Shown here: positions 29,669-38,578 of the stretch, piece by piece | Layout of the letters: every line of letters begins with the position of its first letter | How positions within the stretch are numbered: the stretch's first letter is position 1 | Program-made: the position numbers and the translations under genes | NCBI GenBank assembly: GCA_963846165.1 | Contig: CAWJUU010000005.1 | Coordinates: 806,001 to 870,000 of the forward strand | Length of the DNA stretch: 64,000 nt | Reading direction: 5' to 3' | Source of the DNA: WHSW01 sp963846165 | GTDB lineage: Bacteria > Actinomycetota > Thermoleophilia > Solirubrobacterales > 70-9 | Notes under the pieces: generated by a model | Database searches by the model: none | What the model saw: the letters and a program-made list of their open reading frames with translations, nothing else | Told to the model about the DNA's origin: nothing

Positions 29669-31132
29669 TTACGCCTCCGGATCAGCGACCGCCCAGCCCC
29701 TTGCGCGCTCGACCGCCTGGCGCCAGCGCCCGACCAGGCGCTCGCGCTCGCCATCGGCCATCGCGGGGTCGAAGCGCGCGGCCTCGCTCCACATCTCGGT
29801 CACCTCCTGGCGGTCCCAGAATCCGGACCCGATCCCGGCCAGGTAGGCGGCGCCGAGCGCGGTCGTCTCGGCGATCTCCGGCACGATCACCGGCGCACCG
29901 AGGACGTCGGCCTGGAACTGCATCAGCCACCGGTTGGCGACCGCGCCGCCATCGGCGCGCAGCTCGAAGAGCTCGCGACCGGCGACCCGCTCCTGGGCGC
30001 GGACCGCGTCCACGGTCTGGAAGGCGATGCCCTCGAGCGCCGCGCGGGCGAGATGGGCACGGGTGGTGCCGCGGGTGAGGCCGACGATCGTCCCGCGCGC
30101 GTAGGGATCCCAGTGCGGAGAGCCGAGGCCGGTGAGCGCGGGGACGAAATAGACGTCGTCGTTGGAGTCCAGCGACGCCGCCATGCCCTCGGTCTCCGCG
30201 GCCTCGGCGACGATCCCGAGCCCGTCGCGCAGCCACTGCACCGCGGCGCCGGTGACGAACACCGCAGCTTCGAGCGCGTAGTCGGTCTCCTCGCCCAGGC
30301 CCCACGCGATCGTCGTCAGCAGGCCCTCGCTCGGCTCCGGCATCTCCGCGCCGGCGTTGAGGAGGACGAAGCTCCCGGTCCCGTATGTGTTCTTCGCCAT
30401 TCCCGGCTCGTGGCACGCCTGGCCGAAGAGCGCCGCCTGCTGGTCGCCGGCGATCCCGGCGACCGGCACCTCGCCGCCGAACTCGGTCGTCGTCCCGTAC
30501 ACGTGGGCGGAGGGAAGCGCCTCGGGCAGCCGGGTCGGGTCGATCCCGAGCAGCGCGCAGAGGTCGGCGTCCCAGCGGCGCTCGCCGATGTCGAAGAGCA
30601 TCGTCCGCGAGGCGTTGGTGAGGTCGGTGGCGTGGCGGCCGGTGAGCTTGAAGGTGAGCCACGAGTCGATCGTCCCGAAGACCGCGTCGGCGGCCTCGGG
30701 GACGTTGCGCAGCAGCCACTCGATCTTCGTGCCCGAGAAGTAGGGGTCGAGGACGAGCCCGGTGCGCTCGCGAACAAGCGCCTCGTGCCCGGCCTCGCGC
30801 AGCTCATCGCAGCGAGACGCAGTGCGCCGGTCCTGCCAGACGAGCGCGTTGTGGACCGGCTCGCCCGTAGCGCGGTCCCAGGCGACGACCGTCTCGCGCT
30901 GGTTGGTGATCCCGATCGCATCGAGGCTGGCGGGATCGGCCTTCGCGTCGGCGAGCGCATGCGACGCGACCCGCTTGGTCACCTCCCAGATCTCGCTCGC
31001 GTCGTGCTCGACCCAACCGGGCCGCGGGAAGTGCTGGGCGAACTCGCTGTAGGAGCGTCCGCGGATCTTGCCCTCGCGGTCGAAGACGAGGCAGGTCGTC
31101 CCGGTCGTCCCCTGGTCAATCGCCAGAATCAA
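29669..31132 (-). CDS. glpK: Glycerol kinase
   Basis: This 487-aa FGGY kinase phosphorylates glycerol to sn-glycerol 3-phosphate. It starts at TTG with MILAIDQGTTGTTCLVFDRE and shows NALVWQDRRTASRCDELREA, IDSWLTFKLTGRHATDLTNA, FVPALTGLGSPHWDPYARGT and LRADGGAVANRWLMQFQADV, all family blocks in the usual order. No strong Shine-Dalgarno precedes the TTG; a large dyad lies upstream at 31159-31202. Confidence 0.95.
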   Translation of the reverse strand: MILAIDQGTTGTTCLVFDREGKIRGRSYSEFAQHFPRPGWVEHDASEIWEVTKRVASHALADAKADPASLDAIGITNQRETVVAWDRATGEPVHNALVWQDRRTASRCDELREAGHEALVRERTGLVLDPYFSGTKIEWLLRNVPEAADAVFGTIDSWLTFKLTGRHATDLTNASRTMLFDIGERRWDADLCALLGIDPTRLPEALPSAHVYGTTTEFGGEVPVAGIAGDQQAALFGQACHEPGMAKNTYGTGSFVLLNAGAEMPEPSEGLLTTIAWGLGEETDYALEAAVFVTGAAVQWLRDGLGIVAEAAETEGMAASLDSNDDVYFVPALTGLGSPHWDPYARGTIVGLTRGTTRAHLARAALEGIAFQTVDAVRAQERVAGRELFELRADGGAVANRWLMQFQADVLGAPVIVPEIAETTALGAAYLAGIGSGFWDRQEVTEMWSEAARFDPAMADGERERLVGRWRQAVERARGWAVADPEA

Positions 31133-31158
31133 TGCGAGCGCAGGCTATCCCCGTACGC

Positions 31159-31202
31159 CGATTGCGCACATGTTCCCCCTATAGCGGGAAACTGCGCAGT
31201 CG
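31159..31202. promoter_or_regulatory. Long dyad between GT2 and glpK
   Basis: Outer arms CGATTGCGCA and TGCGCAGTCG plus inner GTTCCC and GGGAAAC form a nearly continuous 44-bp inverted repeat centred on CCTATAGC. It lies 27 bp upstream of glpK and 17 bp after the GT2 stop. Operator of glpK or terminator of GT2 are both possible; the central TATAG could be a -10 box. Confidence 0.45.
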
Positions 31203-31219
31203 TCGGCGACCGGGTGCCG

Positions 31220-31903
31220 TTAGCGCCGCGCCCACCAGGCGCGGGCGAAGTCGCGCAGCTGGCGGCCGCGGTGCGCGAAGCCGGCGAGCGTGCGGCCGGT
31301 GGCCCGGTGCTCGAGCTCGAGCTCGAGCTCGGCGACGCGGTAGCCCGCCCGGACCGCGTCCACCGTCATCCCGACTTCCATCCCGTAGCCGGCGGCGAAC
31401 GGGAGCACCGTGCGCAGGACCTCGGCTCGCATCGCCCGCTGACCGGAGATCGGCGCCGTCGCCTCATAGCCGCAGCGGCTGCGGATCGCCCAGCGCGCGA
31501 ACCGAAGCGCGGTCCCGAAGCCGCCGCCGACGCGGCGGCGGAAGGCGGCCACCGCGAGGTCGCACTCGCCGGCCTCGACCGCCGCCACGAGACCGCGCAG
31601 CGCCGCCGCCGAGGCGCCGAGGTCGCCGTCGCAGACGAGGACCAGCTCGGCTGCGCGCCCCGACTCGTCGGAGAGCGCTGCCTCGGCCGCTGCGGTCACG
31701 TTGCCGCCCTTGCCGTGCGGGCGGCCACGGCTGACCACCCGTGCGCCATGGGCGAGCGCGATCTCGGCGGTCGCGTCCTCGGAGGCGTCGTCGGCGACCC
31801 ACAACGCCGCGGCGGGGAAGGCTCCCGCGAGCGCGTCGAGGCTGGCGCCGATGCGGTCCGCCTCGTTGCGGGCGGCGACTATGACCAGGAGGTTCTGCGT
31901 CAT
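31220..31903 (-). CDS. Family 2 glycosyltransferase-like protein
   Basis: The 227-aa GT-A-fold protein starts at 31903 (MTQNLLVIVAARNEADRIGA). ALWVADDASEDATAEIALAH and GKGGNVTAAAEAALSDESG are the nucleotide-sugar half, and LVLVCDGDLGASAAAL carries the metal-binding DGD. SGQRAMRAEVLRTVLPF is the acceptor side. No membrane segments, so it is a soluble or peripheral enzyme. Divergent from the BCCP gene by 33 bp. Confidence 0.85.
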   Translation of the reverse strand: MTQNLLVIVAARNEADRIGASLDALAGAFPAAALWVADDASEDATAEIALAHGARVVSRGRPHGKGGNVTAAAEAALSDESGRAAELVLVCDGDLGASAAALRGLVAAVEAGECDLAVAAFRRRVGGGFGTALRFARWAIRSRCGYEATAPISGQRAMRAEVLRTVLPFAAGYGMEVGMTVDAVRAGYRVAELELELEHRATGRTLAGFAHRGRQLRDFARAWWARR

Positions 31904-31936
31904 CGGGTGGGCGAGGGCGGATATTCTCCCGCGCCA

Positions 31937-32152
31937 ATGAGCATCGACGTCGAAGCGCACATCACCGGGACGGTGTGGAAGATCGAGGTAGCCGTCGGCG
32001 ACCAGGTCTCCGACGGGGACACGGTCGTGGTCCTCGAGTCGATGAAGATGGAGATGCCGGTCGAGGTCGAGGACGACGGAAGGGTTACCGAGATCCGCTG
32101 CAAGGAAGGCCAGTCGGTGCAAGAGGGCGACGTCTTAGTCGTCTTGGAGTGA
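31937..32152 (+). CDS. Biotinyl (BCCP) domain protein
   Basis: This 71-aa protein is just a biotinyl domain: HITGTVWKIEVAVGDQVSDG, the biotinylation site VLESMKMEMPVEVEDDG with Lys at about position 37, and GQSVQEGDVLVVLE. It would carry biotin for an acyl-CoA carboxylase; a carboxyltransferase is at 2558. GGATATTCT in the divergent gap gives a TATTCT -10 only 7-8 bp before the ATG, so the mRNA may be leaderless. Confidence 0.93.
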   Translation: MSIDVEAHITGTVWKIEVAVGDQVSDGDTVVVLESMKMEMPVEVEDDGRVTEIRCKEGQSVQEGDVLVVLE

Positions 32153-32156
32153 GCGC

Positions 32157-33011
32157 ATGAACGGCGAACCTCACCGCCCCCGGACGCGAAGCGGAGGAGG
32201 CGGTGAGCCGGTCGAGCTTGCCGGAGGCAAGCTCGTGTTAGACCGTCCCGCCGAGGCGGTCGCCCGGCTCACGCTCTCGAACCCCGAGAAGCGCAACCCG
32301 CTCGATCACGAGGTCCTCGACGCGCTCGCGGCGACCCTGCCACAGCTCGCCGAGGGGATCGAGACGCGCTGCGTCGTGATCACCGGCACCGGGCGCGCCT
32401 TCTCGGCCGGCTACGACATCGGCGCGATCGAGGGCCAGAGCTTCGCCGCGGACGCCGAGGCGCTCGTCGCGCACCCGTTCACCGCCGCGATGGAAGCGGT
32501 CAGCGCCCACCCCTACCCAGTGCTCGCGGCGCTCAACGGGCACTGTCTCGGTGGTGGGCTCGAGCTCGCGGTCCGCTGCGACCTGCGGGTCTGCGCCGCG
32601 AGCGCAAAGCTCGGCATGCCGCCCGCGAAGCTCGGTTTGATCTACGCACACACCGGGCTCGAGCGGTTCATCGACGTGATCGGCGTCGCCCACACCAAGG
32701 AGCTCTTCCTCACCGGCCGCAACCTGACCGCCGAGCGAGCCGAGCGGATCGGGCTCGTCAACGAGGTCGTCGCCGACGACCGGGTCGAGGCCACGGCGCT
32801 CGAGCTTGCCGCCGAGATCGCCGCCAACGCCCCACTCTCGATCACTGGCAACAAGCGGGCGATCGAGACCCTGGCAGGCCCCGCACGGCTGACACCCGAA
32901 CAGGAGCGCGAGCTGATCGAGCTGCGCCAGTCCTGCTTCGCCTCCGAGGACTTCCGCGAGGGCGTTCAGGCGTTCGCCGAGAAGCGCAAGCCGCAGTGGC
33001 GCGGCCGCTGA
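32157..33011 (+). CDS. Enoyl-CoA hydratase/isomerase family protein
   Basis: The 284-aa crotonase starts 4 bp after the BCCP stop, so the two form an operon. FSAGYDIGAIEGQSF and NGHCLGGGLELAVRCDLRVC keep the oxyanion hole and the first catalytic glutamate; the second is lost (MPPAKLGLIYAHTGL instead of PEI). A Gly/Arg-rich 20-residue N-terminal extension precedes the fold. The substitution suggests isomerase, decarboxylase or another activity rather than classical hydration. Confidence 0.88.
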   Translation: MNGEPHRPRTRSGGGGEPVELAGGKLVLDRPAEAVARLTLSNPEKRNPLDHEVLDALAATLPQLAEGIETRCVVITGTGRAFSAGYDIGAIEGQSFAADAEALVAHPFTAAMEAVSAHPYPVLAALNGHCLGGGLELAVRCDLRVCAASAKLGMPPAKLGLIYAHTGLERFIDVIGVAHTKELFLTGRNLTAERAERIGLVNEVVADDRVEATALELAAEIAANAPLSITGNKRAIETLAGPARLTPEQERELIELRQSCFASEDFREGVQAFAEKRKPQWRGR

Positions 33012-33036
33012 GAGATCGGCCTCTAACCTCGAGCGA

Positions 33037-33354
33037 ATGGATATCGCCCAGCTCGTCCTCGTACTGATCAGCGTGGTCATGCTCGGGCTTGTGGTCAGCA
33101 CGCTCGCTCGGGCCGGCAGCCGCCGCGCGGCGAGCTCGGCGCGGATCGCGGTTGACGTCGGCGGCGAGGGTTGGATGAGCGTCGACGAGGTCGCCGCTCT
33201 GCTCGAGACCGGCTCCGACGAGATCGTCAACCTGGTCGACCGCGACGCGATCCCGCACTTCGTCGGTGCCCGGCGCCTTGCATCGGACCCGACCACGTAC
33301 TGGTTCCGCCGCGACGAGATCGACGATTGGGTGATCGGCGGCACGCCGCGATAG
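33037..33354 (+). CDS. Membrane-anchored excisionase/MerR-like HTH protein
   Basis: This 105-aa protein joins an N-terminal transmembrane helix (IAQLVLVLISVVMLGLVVST) to a C-terminal winged-helix of the excisionase type (MSVDEVAALLETGSDEIVNL, then DAIPHFVGARRL and YWFRRDEIDDWVI). A DNA-binding-type domain fixed to the membrane is uncommon. It lies between the hydratase and a patatin, 11 bp before the latter, on the same strand. Confidence 0.75.
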   Translation: MDIAQLVLVLISVVMLGLVVSTLARAGSRRAASSARIAVDVGGEGWMSVDEVAALLETGSDEIVNLVDRDAIPHFVGARRLASDPTTYWFRRDEIDDWVIGGTPR

Positions 33355-33365
33355 ATTCGACGGCG

Positions 33366-34358
33366 ATGACGGAGCCGTACCGCATCCTCTCGATCGACGG
33401 CGGCGGGATCAGGGGCCTGATCCCGGCGGTCGTTCTCGACCGGATCGAGGAGCGCGTCGGCCGGCCGATCGCCGAGTGCTTCGATCTCATCGCCGGCACC
33501 TCGACCGGTGGCATCCTCGCCGTCGCCCTGACCCGGGCGGGCGAGGATGGCAGGCCGATGTGGTCGGCCGCCGAGCTGATCGAGCTCTACGAGAACCAGG
33601 GGCCGAAGATCTTCGATCGGAACGTCTTCAAGACGCTCGAGTCGGTGTTCGCGATCGAGGATGAGAAGTACCCGCGGGAGAACCTCGAGTCGGCGCTCGA
33701 CCACTACCTCGGCGAGGCTCGCCTCCGCGACGCTCTCACCGATTTGCTGATCGCGTCATATGAGACCGAGCAGCGCTTCCCCTTCTTCTTCAAGCGCCGC
33801 CGGGCGCTCGAGGACCCGGCCTATGACTTCCCGATCCGCGAGGTCGCCTACGCGACCGCGGCGGCGCCCACCTACTTCGAGCCCCTGAAGCTGGAGACCG
33901 AGGACAGCACGATCGACTACTTCTCACTCATCGACGGCGGCGTCTACGCCAACAACCCGTCGATGTGCGCCTACGCCGAGGCCCGGCGCCATTACCCCGA
34001 CCGCGCCGTGATGGTGATCTCGCTCGGCACCGGCGAGCTGACCCGCAGCCTCTCCTACGACGACCTCGAGGGCTGGGGGCTGCGCGAGTGGGTCTGGCCC
34101 CACACCCCGATCTTGAGCGTGATGATGGATGGGATGAGCGACACGGTCGACTATCAGCTCAACCAGGTCCTCGAGCCCGACCTCTACTTCCGCTTCCAGC
34201 CGAAGCTCGACCTCGCCAAGGACGAGATGGACGACGCGAGCCCCGAGAACCTGAGGGCGCTCAAGCTCCAAGCGACCGGCCTGCTCGCGCAGCGCGACCA
34301 GGCCGAGCGGTTCGAGCGCATGTGCGCCCTGCTCGCAGAGGAGCGACCCGCTGCCTAG
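33366..34358 (+). CDS. Patatin-like phospholipase
   Basis: This 330-aa protein starts at ATG 33366 (MTEPYRILSIDGGGIRGLIP). It has the full patatin set: oxyanion DGGGIRG, nucleophile GTSTGG (Ser at about 52) and catalytic Asp in LIDGGVYANNPSM. It is a lipid acyl hydrolase of the CapV/plant-patatin shape, without signal peptide. The following gene is convergent. No cyclic-oligonucleotide synthase is nearby, so a CBASS role is not supported. Confidence 0.92.
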   Translation: MTEPYRILSIDGGGIRGLIPAVVLDRIEERVGRPIAECFDLIAGTSTGGILAVALTRAGEDGRPMWSAAELIELYENQGPKIFDRNVFKTLESVFAIEDEKYPRENLESALDHYLGEARLRDALTDLLIASYETEQRFPFFFKRRRALEDPAYDFPIREVAYATAAAPTYFEPLKLETEDSTIDYFSLIDGGVYANNPSMCAYAEARRHYPDRAVMVISLGTGELTRSLSYDDLEGWGLREWVWPHTPILSVMMDGMSDTVDYQLNQVLEPDLYFRFQPKLDLAKDEMDDASPENLRALKLQATGLLAQRDQAERFERMCALLAEERPAA

Positions 34359-35956
34359 CGGCAGTAGTTGCCGCTCGCCGGCTCGTGGTCGCGGCCCTCG
34401 ATCCCGGCGCAATCGGCGAGCTCGTCGGTGAGCGCCGAGAGGCGCTGCTCGACCGAGGCCGCCGGTGAGCCCGGCGCCGAGCCGGCGACGTTGCGCAGCT
34501 CGTAGGGGTCGCGCGCGTGGTCGTACAGCTCGGCGACGCCTACATCCTCACACGCGCCGGTGGCCGGATCGGGCAGCGATGTGTGGCGGATGTATAGCCA
34601 GCTGCCCTGGCGCACGCCCTCGTAGCGGCAGGAAATCCCGCGTCCCGGGCTGACCGCCTCCTTGCGCAGGTCGAGCTCGGTGAGGATCGGTCGGGTCGCC
34701 GACCATGCTCCCTCGCCGTCGGCCAGCAGCGGGATCAGCGAACGGCCGTCCATGACGCGGCAAGCGCCCGTGTCCGGGCAGGTCTCGGTACCCGACCATT
34801 CGACCAACGTCGGAACAAGGTCGATGTTCGCTGTCGGGGTGTCCACCGCGCTCGCGGGCTGGGCGCCTCCGAGGAACCGCTTCGGAGCGCGGATCACGAG
34901 CGGCACCCGGGACGCCTCCTCGTAGGCAAGGCCCTTGCCGCCCGGGAGCCGATGCTGGCCGTGGAAGGTGCCGTTGTCGGAGGCGAAGATGAACACCGTC
35001 TCGTCGAGCTCGTCGGTCTCGCGAAGGGCGTCGACCAGCGAGGCGATCCCGCGGTCGACGGCGGGCAGGGTTTCCAGCCGGCACCGGTAGCGATGTTCGA
35101 GCACGCGCAGCTTCGCGCGGGTGAGCGCCGGCTGCCCGCTGACGATCTCCGGCTTGTCGGAGACGTCGTCCTCTCCTACCGCGGGCAACCGGGAAAGCGG
35201 CTCTCCGGCGAACCGACCCAGGTCGCGCAGCGGCGGCACCGCGTTGCCGCCGCAGGGCCCACCGCTGTTCGCGTTCAGGTTCTCGACGTGCGGTGCGAGC
35301 TGGCCGATTTGGAGGAAGAAGGGGTCCGAGCCGGCAAGCTCGCGCAGGTACTCCTCGGCGCGACGGTTGAGCACGTCGGTCAGGTAGTCGCCCGAGTAGA
35401 TCTCCTTGCGCTGCTTGCCCTCGACGGTCATCTCGAAGTCCAGATACCCGCGGGCGTTGCCGACCAGGACCGACCACAGGTCCCACCCCGGCGCGACCTC
35501 GTCCTTGTCGTCGACGGCCTCCTCGTAGCCGTTCAGGAACTTGCCGACGTAGGCGGTCCTGTACCCGGCCCGCTGGAGCCACACCGGGAGCACGTTCACG
35601 TTCTCGACCAGATCGCCGTAGCCGGGGACGTTGTTGAGCACGCCGTTGTTGTGGCCGTACTGGCCGGTGAGCATCGCCGCGCGAGACGGGCAGCAGAGCG
35701 GGGTCGCGTCGTAGTGCTGGGTGAAGGTCGCGCCTGGGCGGCCGAGCAGCCGCACCGTGTTCGGCATCGTGCGACGGTTGTAGGAGGCGTAGTCCTGGTC
35801 GTCGGTGAGCACGAAGACGAAGTTCGGCTGCTCGCCGAAGCGCGGCGCCGGCTCGACCGGCGGGTTCGGGTCCTCGCCGCCGCAGCCCGCGGCCGCAGCG
35901 GAGATCGCTAGCCCGGCGACCACGATGGCGGCCGCGACCCGAGCTACTTGCTGCAT
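34355..35956 (-). CDS. Secreted sulfatase (lipoprotein type)
   Basis: The 533-aa protein begins with a lipoprotein-like signal (VAAAIVVAGLAISAAAAGCG). FVLTDDQDYASYNRRTMPN holds metal-binding Asp residues, and the formylglycine motif is LCCPSRAAMLTGQYGHNNG (C-x-P-S-R). FASDNGTFHGQHRLPGGK is the C-terminal metal segment. Exported arylsulfatase-type hydrolase. It overlaps the upstream paralogue by 13 bp; both may be a tandem duplication acting on sulfated polysaccharide or lipid. Confidence 0.93.
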   Translation of the reverse strand: MQQVARVAAAIVVAGLAISAAAAGCGGEDPNPPVEPAPRFGEQPNFVFVLTDDQDYASYNRRTMPNTVRLLGRPGATFTQHYDATPLCCPSRAAMLTGQYGHNNGVLNNVPGYGDLVENVNVLPVWLQRAGYRTAYVGKFLNGYEEAVDDKDEVAPGWDLWSVLVGNARGYLDFEMTVEGKQRKEIYSGDYLTDVLNRRAEEYLRELAGSDPFFLQIGQLAPHVENLNANSGGPCGGNAVPPLRDLGRFAGEPLSRLPAVGEDDVSDKPEIVSGQPALTRAKLRVLEHRYRCRLETLPAVDRGIASLVDALRETDELDETVFIFASDNGTFHGQHRLPGGKGLAYEEASRVPLVIRAPKRFLGGAQPASAVDTPTANIDLVPTLVEWSGTETCPDTGACRVMDGRSLIPLLADGEGAWSATRPILTELDLRKEAVSPGRGISCRYEGVRQGSWLYIRHTSLPDPATGACEDVGVAELYDHARDPYELRNVAGSAPGSPAASVEQRLSALTDELADCAGIEGRDHEPASGNYCR

Positions 35957-37791
35957 GCCCGCAGCTTGGCAGGCAGCCCCAGCCGGCGTCCGTCCTCGAA
36001 CACCGCCTGGGCGACGACCTCGGCGGGCTTCGGCGCGGGCTTGCGCAGCGCGCCGTAGGGCAGCTCGAGCTCGAACGGGGCGATCGTGTCATCGCCGGCG
36101 TTCGCGCCCTCGACCAGGAACGAGACCGAGACCACGTCGTCCTCGCTCGGGCTCGTGAACCGTGCGATCACCGGCGCTAGCTGGCAGCCGTTCTTGCCCG
36201 TGCCGCCGTTGACGAACGAGAGCGCGCCCGAGGGTGCCTGGCGGCAGTTGGCGCCGGCACAGTCGGTCATCTGGTCGAGCTGGAGGCCGAGGTCGGTGAC
36301 AACCGGCAGATAGGCAGGGTCCGCGGCCAGATTCGTGAGCTGGTTCGGGTCCGCGTAGGTGTCGTAGAGCTCCTTCTCGGGCTGCAGCTGGTCGGTGTCC
36401 CACTCGGTGTAGAGGTAGCGCGAGGTTCGCAGGCCGAGGATCTGTGGCCCGGCGAAGGCCTCGAGCAGGATCGCGCGGGCGTGCTCGAGCTTCGGAGCGG
36501 CGAAGCTCGGCAGCAATGACTGGCCGTCCTGGACCTCGCCGGGCGTCGCGCCGCTGATCTCGAGGATCGTCGGCACCAGGTCGGCGTTGGTGGCCACATC
36601 GCTCGAGTTCTTCCCGTGCGGGATCCCCGGGCCGCGGGCCACGAACGCCAGCCGTGCCGACTCCTCGTAGAGGTAGCGCTTGTTGTTGCGGATCCGGTGC
36701 TCGCCGCGCAGGTAGCCGTTGTCGGAGAGAAAGAAGACGTAGGTCTGGCGGCGCTCTCCGCTGCGCTTGATCTCCTCCAGCAGCGCACCGACGCTCTCGT
36801 CGACGGCGAGCAGCGACTCCCAGGCACAGCGGCGCTTTCGCAGCGTGTCGCTGATCTGGCCCGGCGTCAGCGGCGCGATGTCACGGATCACCGACGGCTT
36901 GTCGCTGTTGTCGGCCTCGTTGAAGGCGGGTGAGAGGTTGCCCTTGCTCTCTGACTTCAGCTCGCCGAGGTGGCGGGGCGCCGGGACCGCACCGCGGTTG
37001 CATGACCTGCCCGGCGAGCCGCCGCCGCCGCCGTGCGGGGCCGCGTATCCGAGCATGAGGAAAAACGGGCTCGGGCTCGGGGCGCTGCGGCGGATGAACT
37101 TCTTCGCCTTCTGAGTGAACTTGTCGGTGCTGTAGTCCTCGTCCTCGTCCCCGAACTCGCTCAGGACCCCGTTCTGGTTCATCGTGTAGTTGAAGTACTG
37201 GGCGTTCGACGGCGCCAGCGCGCGCCAGTCATCCCACCCCGCGGGCACGTCCGCCGGGGTGGTCCCGTACTCGTCGGGCTCGGCGTACTCGTTCAGGAAC
37301 TTGCCGATGTAGGAGGTGGTGTAGCCGGCCTGCTGAAGCCAGAGCGGCAGGTAGTCGTCGCCGTGAAGCTCGTTGAAGACGCCGTAGCCGCCGTCGGGCT
37401 GCGAGTTCGAGAGCACACCGTGGTTGTGGGCGTACTGCCCGGTCAGCATCGTCGCCCGCGACGGGCAGCAGAGGGGGAAGTTGGCGTAGAAGCGCTTCAT
37501 CGTCACGCCCTTGCGCTTCATCTCCTTGCGGACCGTCTTCATCACCCGCACCGATGCCGGCTCCTGGTCGTCGGTGAGCAGGACGACGATGTTCGCCGGC
37601 GCCTGGTCGGCCTGCGCAGTGGCGCGCTCGGGCGCGCCCTGGAGCGCCAGCGCCAGGGCCAGCGCAAGGACGAGCAGGCCGGCGCCGACCGCGGCGAGGC
37701 GCGGCCGCCGTCGGATCGTGTCGATCGGCGCTTGTCCGGGCACGAATCTCAAAAGTTCGTTGCTTCGGGCAGGGCGCTTCTGAGGCCCCAT
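35944..37791 (-). CDS. Secreted sulfatase, larger paralogue
   Basis: This 615-aa protein has an N-terminal membrane/signal helix (LAAVGAGLLVLALALALALQ) and the same sulfatase core: NIVVLLTDDQEPASVRVMKT, LCCPSRATMLTGQYAHNHG, FFLSDNGYLRGEHRIRNNK. A roughly 110-residue C-terminal beta-domain (GKNGCQLAPVIARFTSPSED onward) is extra compared with its neighbour. Position and similarity indicate a duplicated pair in one transcript. Confidence 0.93.
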   Translation of the reverse strand: MGPQKRPARSNELLRFVPGQAPIDTIRRRPRLAAVGAGLLVLALALALALQGAPERATAQADQAPANIVVLLTDDQEPASVRVMKTVRKEMKRKGVTMKRFYANFPLCCPSRATMLTGQYAHNHGVLSNSQPDGGYGVFNELHGDDYLPLWLQQAGYTTSYIGKFLNEYAEPDEYGTTPADVPAGWDDWRALAPSNAQYFNYTMNQNGVLSEFGDEDEDYSTDKFTQKAKKFIRRSAPSPSPFFLMLGYAAPHGGGGGSPGRSCNRGAVPAPRHLGELKSESKGNLSPAFNEADNSDKPSVIRDIAPLTPGQISDTLRKRRCAWESLLAVDESVGALLEEIKRSGERRQTYVFFLSDNGYLRGEHRIRNNKRYLYEESARLAFVARGPGIPHGKNSSDVATNADLVPTILEISGATPGEVQDGQSLLPSFAAPKLEHARAILLEAFAGPQILGLRTSRYLYTEWDTDQLQPEKELYDTYADPNQLTNLAADPAYLPVVTDLGLQLDQMTDCAGANCRQAPSGALSFVNGGTGKNGCQLAPVIARFTSPSEDDVVSVSFLVEGANAGDDTIAPFELELPYGALRKPAPKPAEVVAQAVFEDGRRLGLPAKLRACSK

Positions 37792-37915
37792 GGCGTCGAA
37801 ACACGCTCGCCGCGAGCAAGTCGCGGCGAGCCGGTCCCGCGACGCCTGAGCGGGGCAGGATAGCGACGTCGGCTCACGGATCCGCAGGCGTCATCGTTCC
37901 CCTACCGTGCCGCAG

Positions 37916-38533
37916 ATGCCGGCCCATGAGGAGCTCGCCAGTGCCGATCCGGTGATGGCGGGTCTGGTCGAGCGCCTGGGCAGGCTCTCGTTCGAGACGC
38001 GGCGCCGCGGCCGCCCGCGGATGGACTCATACGGCACCCTGCTGCGCAGCGTCGTCGGCCAGCAGATCTCCGCCAAGGCCGCGGCCTCGATCTACGATCG
38101 CCTGCTCGCCCTCTTCGACGGCCGCACGCCGACACCCGCCGAGCTGCTCGCGGTCGAGCCCGAGCGCCTGCGCGAGTGCGGCCTCTCGGGGCGCAAGGTC
38201 GAATACATCCGCGACCTCGCGGCCCATGTCGAGTCCGGCGAGCTCGAGCTCGAGCGCCTCGGGGTGCTCAGCGACGACGAGGTGGTCAACGAGATCACGG
38301 CGATCCGCGGCTTCGGCCCCTGGAGCGCCCACGTCTTCCTCATGTTCTGCCTCGAGCGCCCCGACGTGCTCCCGGTCGGCGACCTCGGCATCCGGCGCGC
38401 GGTCCAGGTCGAGTACGGCCTCGACGAGCTGCCCGCAGCAGACGAGCTGACCCGGATCGCCGAGCCCTGGCGCCCACACCGCACGCTCGCCTGCATCTAC
38501 CTCTGGGAATCGCTCTCGAACACGCCTGCTTGA
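37916..38533 (+). CDS. DNA-3-methyladenine glycosylase II (AlkA-type)
   Basis: The 205-aa HhH-GPD protein removes alkylated bases. SYGTLLRSVVGQQISAKAAA, the helix-hairpin-helix ITAIRGFGPWSAHVFLMF and the catalytic Asp in PVGDLGIRRAVQVEYG are in order, ending WRPHRTLACIYLWESL. The ATG at 37916 is preferred over GTG 37907. It lacks the AlkA N-terminal beta-domain. Upstream and independent of the biotin cluster. Confidence 0.92.
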   Translation: MPAHEELASADPVMAGLVERLGRLSFETRRRGRPRMDSYGTLLRSVVGQQISAKAAASIYDRLLALFDGRTPTPAELLAVEPERLRECGLSGRKVEYIRDLAAHVESGELELERLGVLSDDEVVNEITAIRGFGPWSAHVFLMFCLERPDVLPVGDLGIRRAVQVEYGLDELPAADELTRIAEPWRPHRTLACIYLWESLSNTPA

Positions 38534-38578
38534 GCCGCTATCCAGGCGTCCGACCCGGCGCCTAGCGTTCGCGTCGGG

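Noticed and set aside
33366..34358. CBASS-type anti-phage role for the patatin
   Set aside because: No nucleotidyltransferase, Cap2/Cap3 or other CBASS partner is nearby; the neighbours are lipid enzymes.
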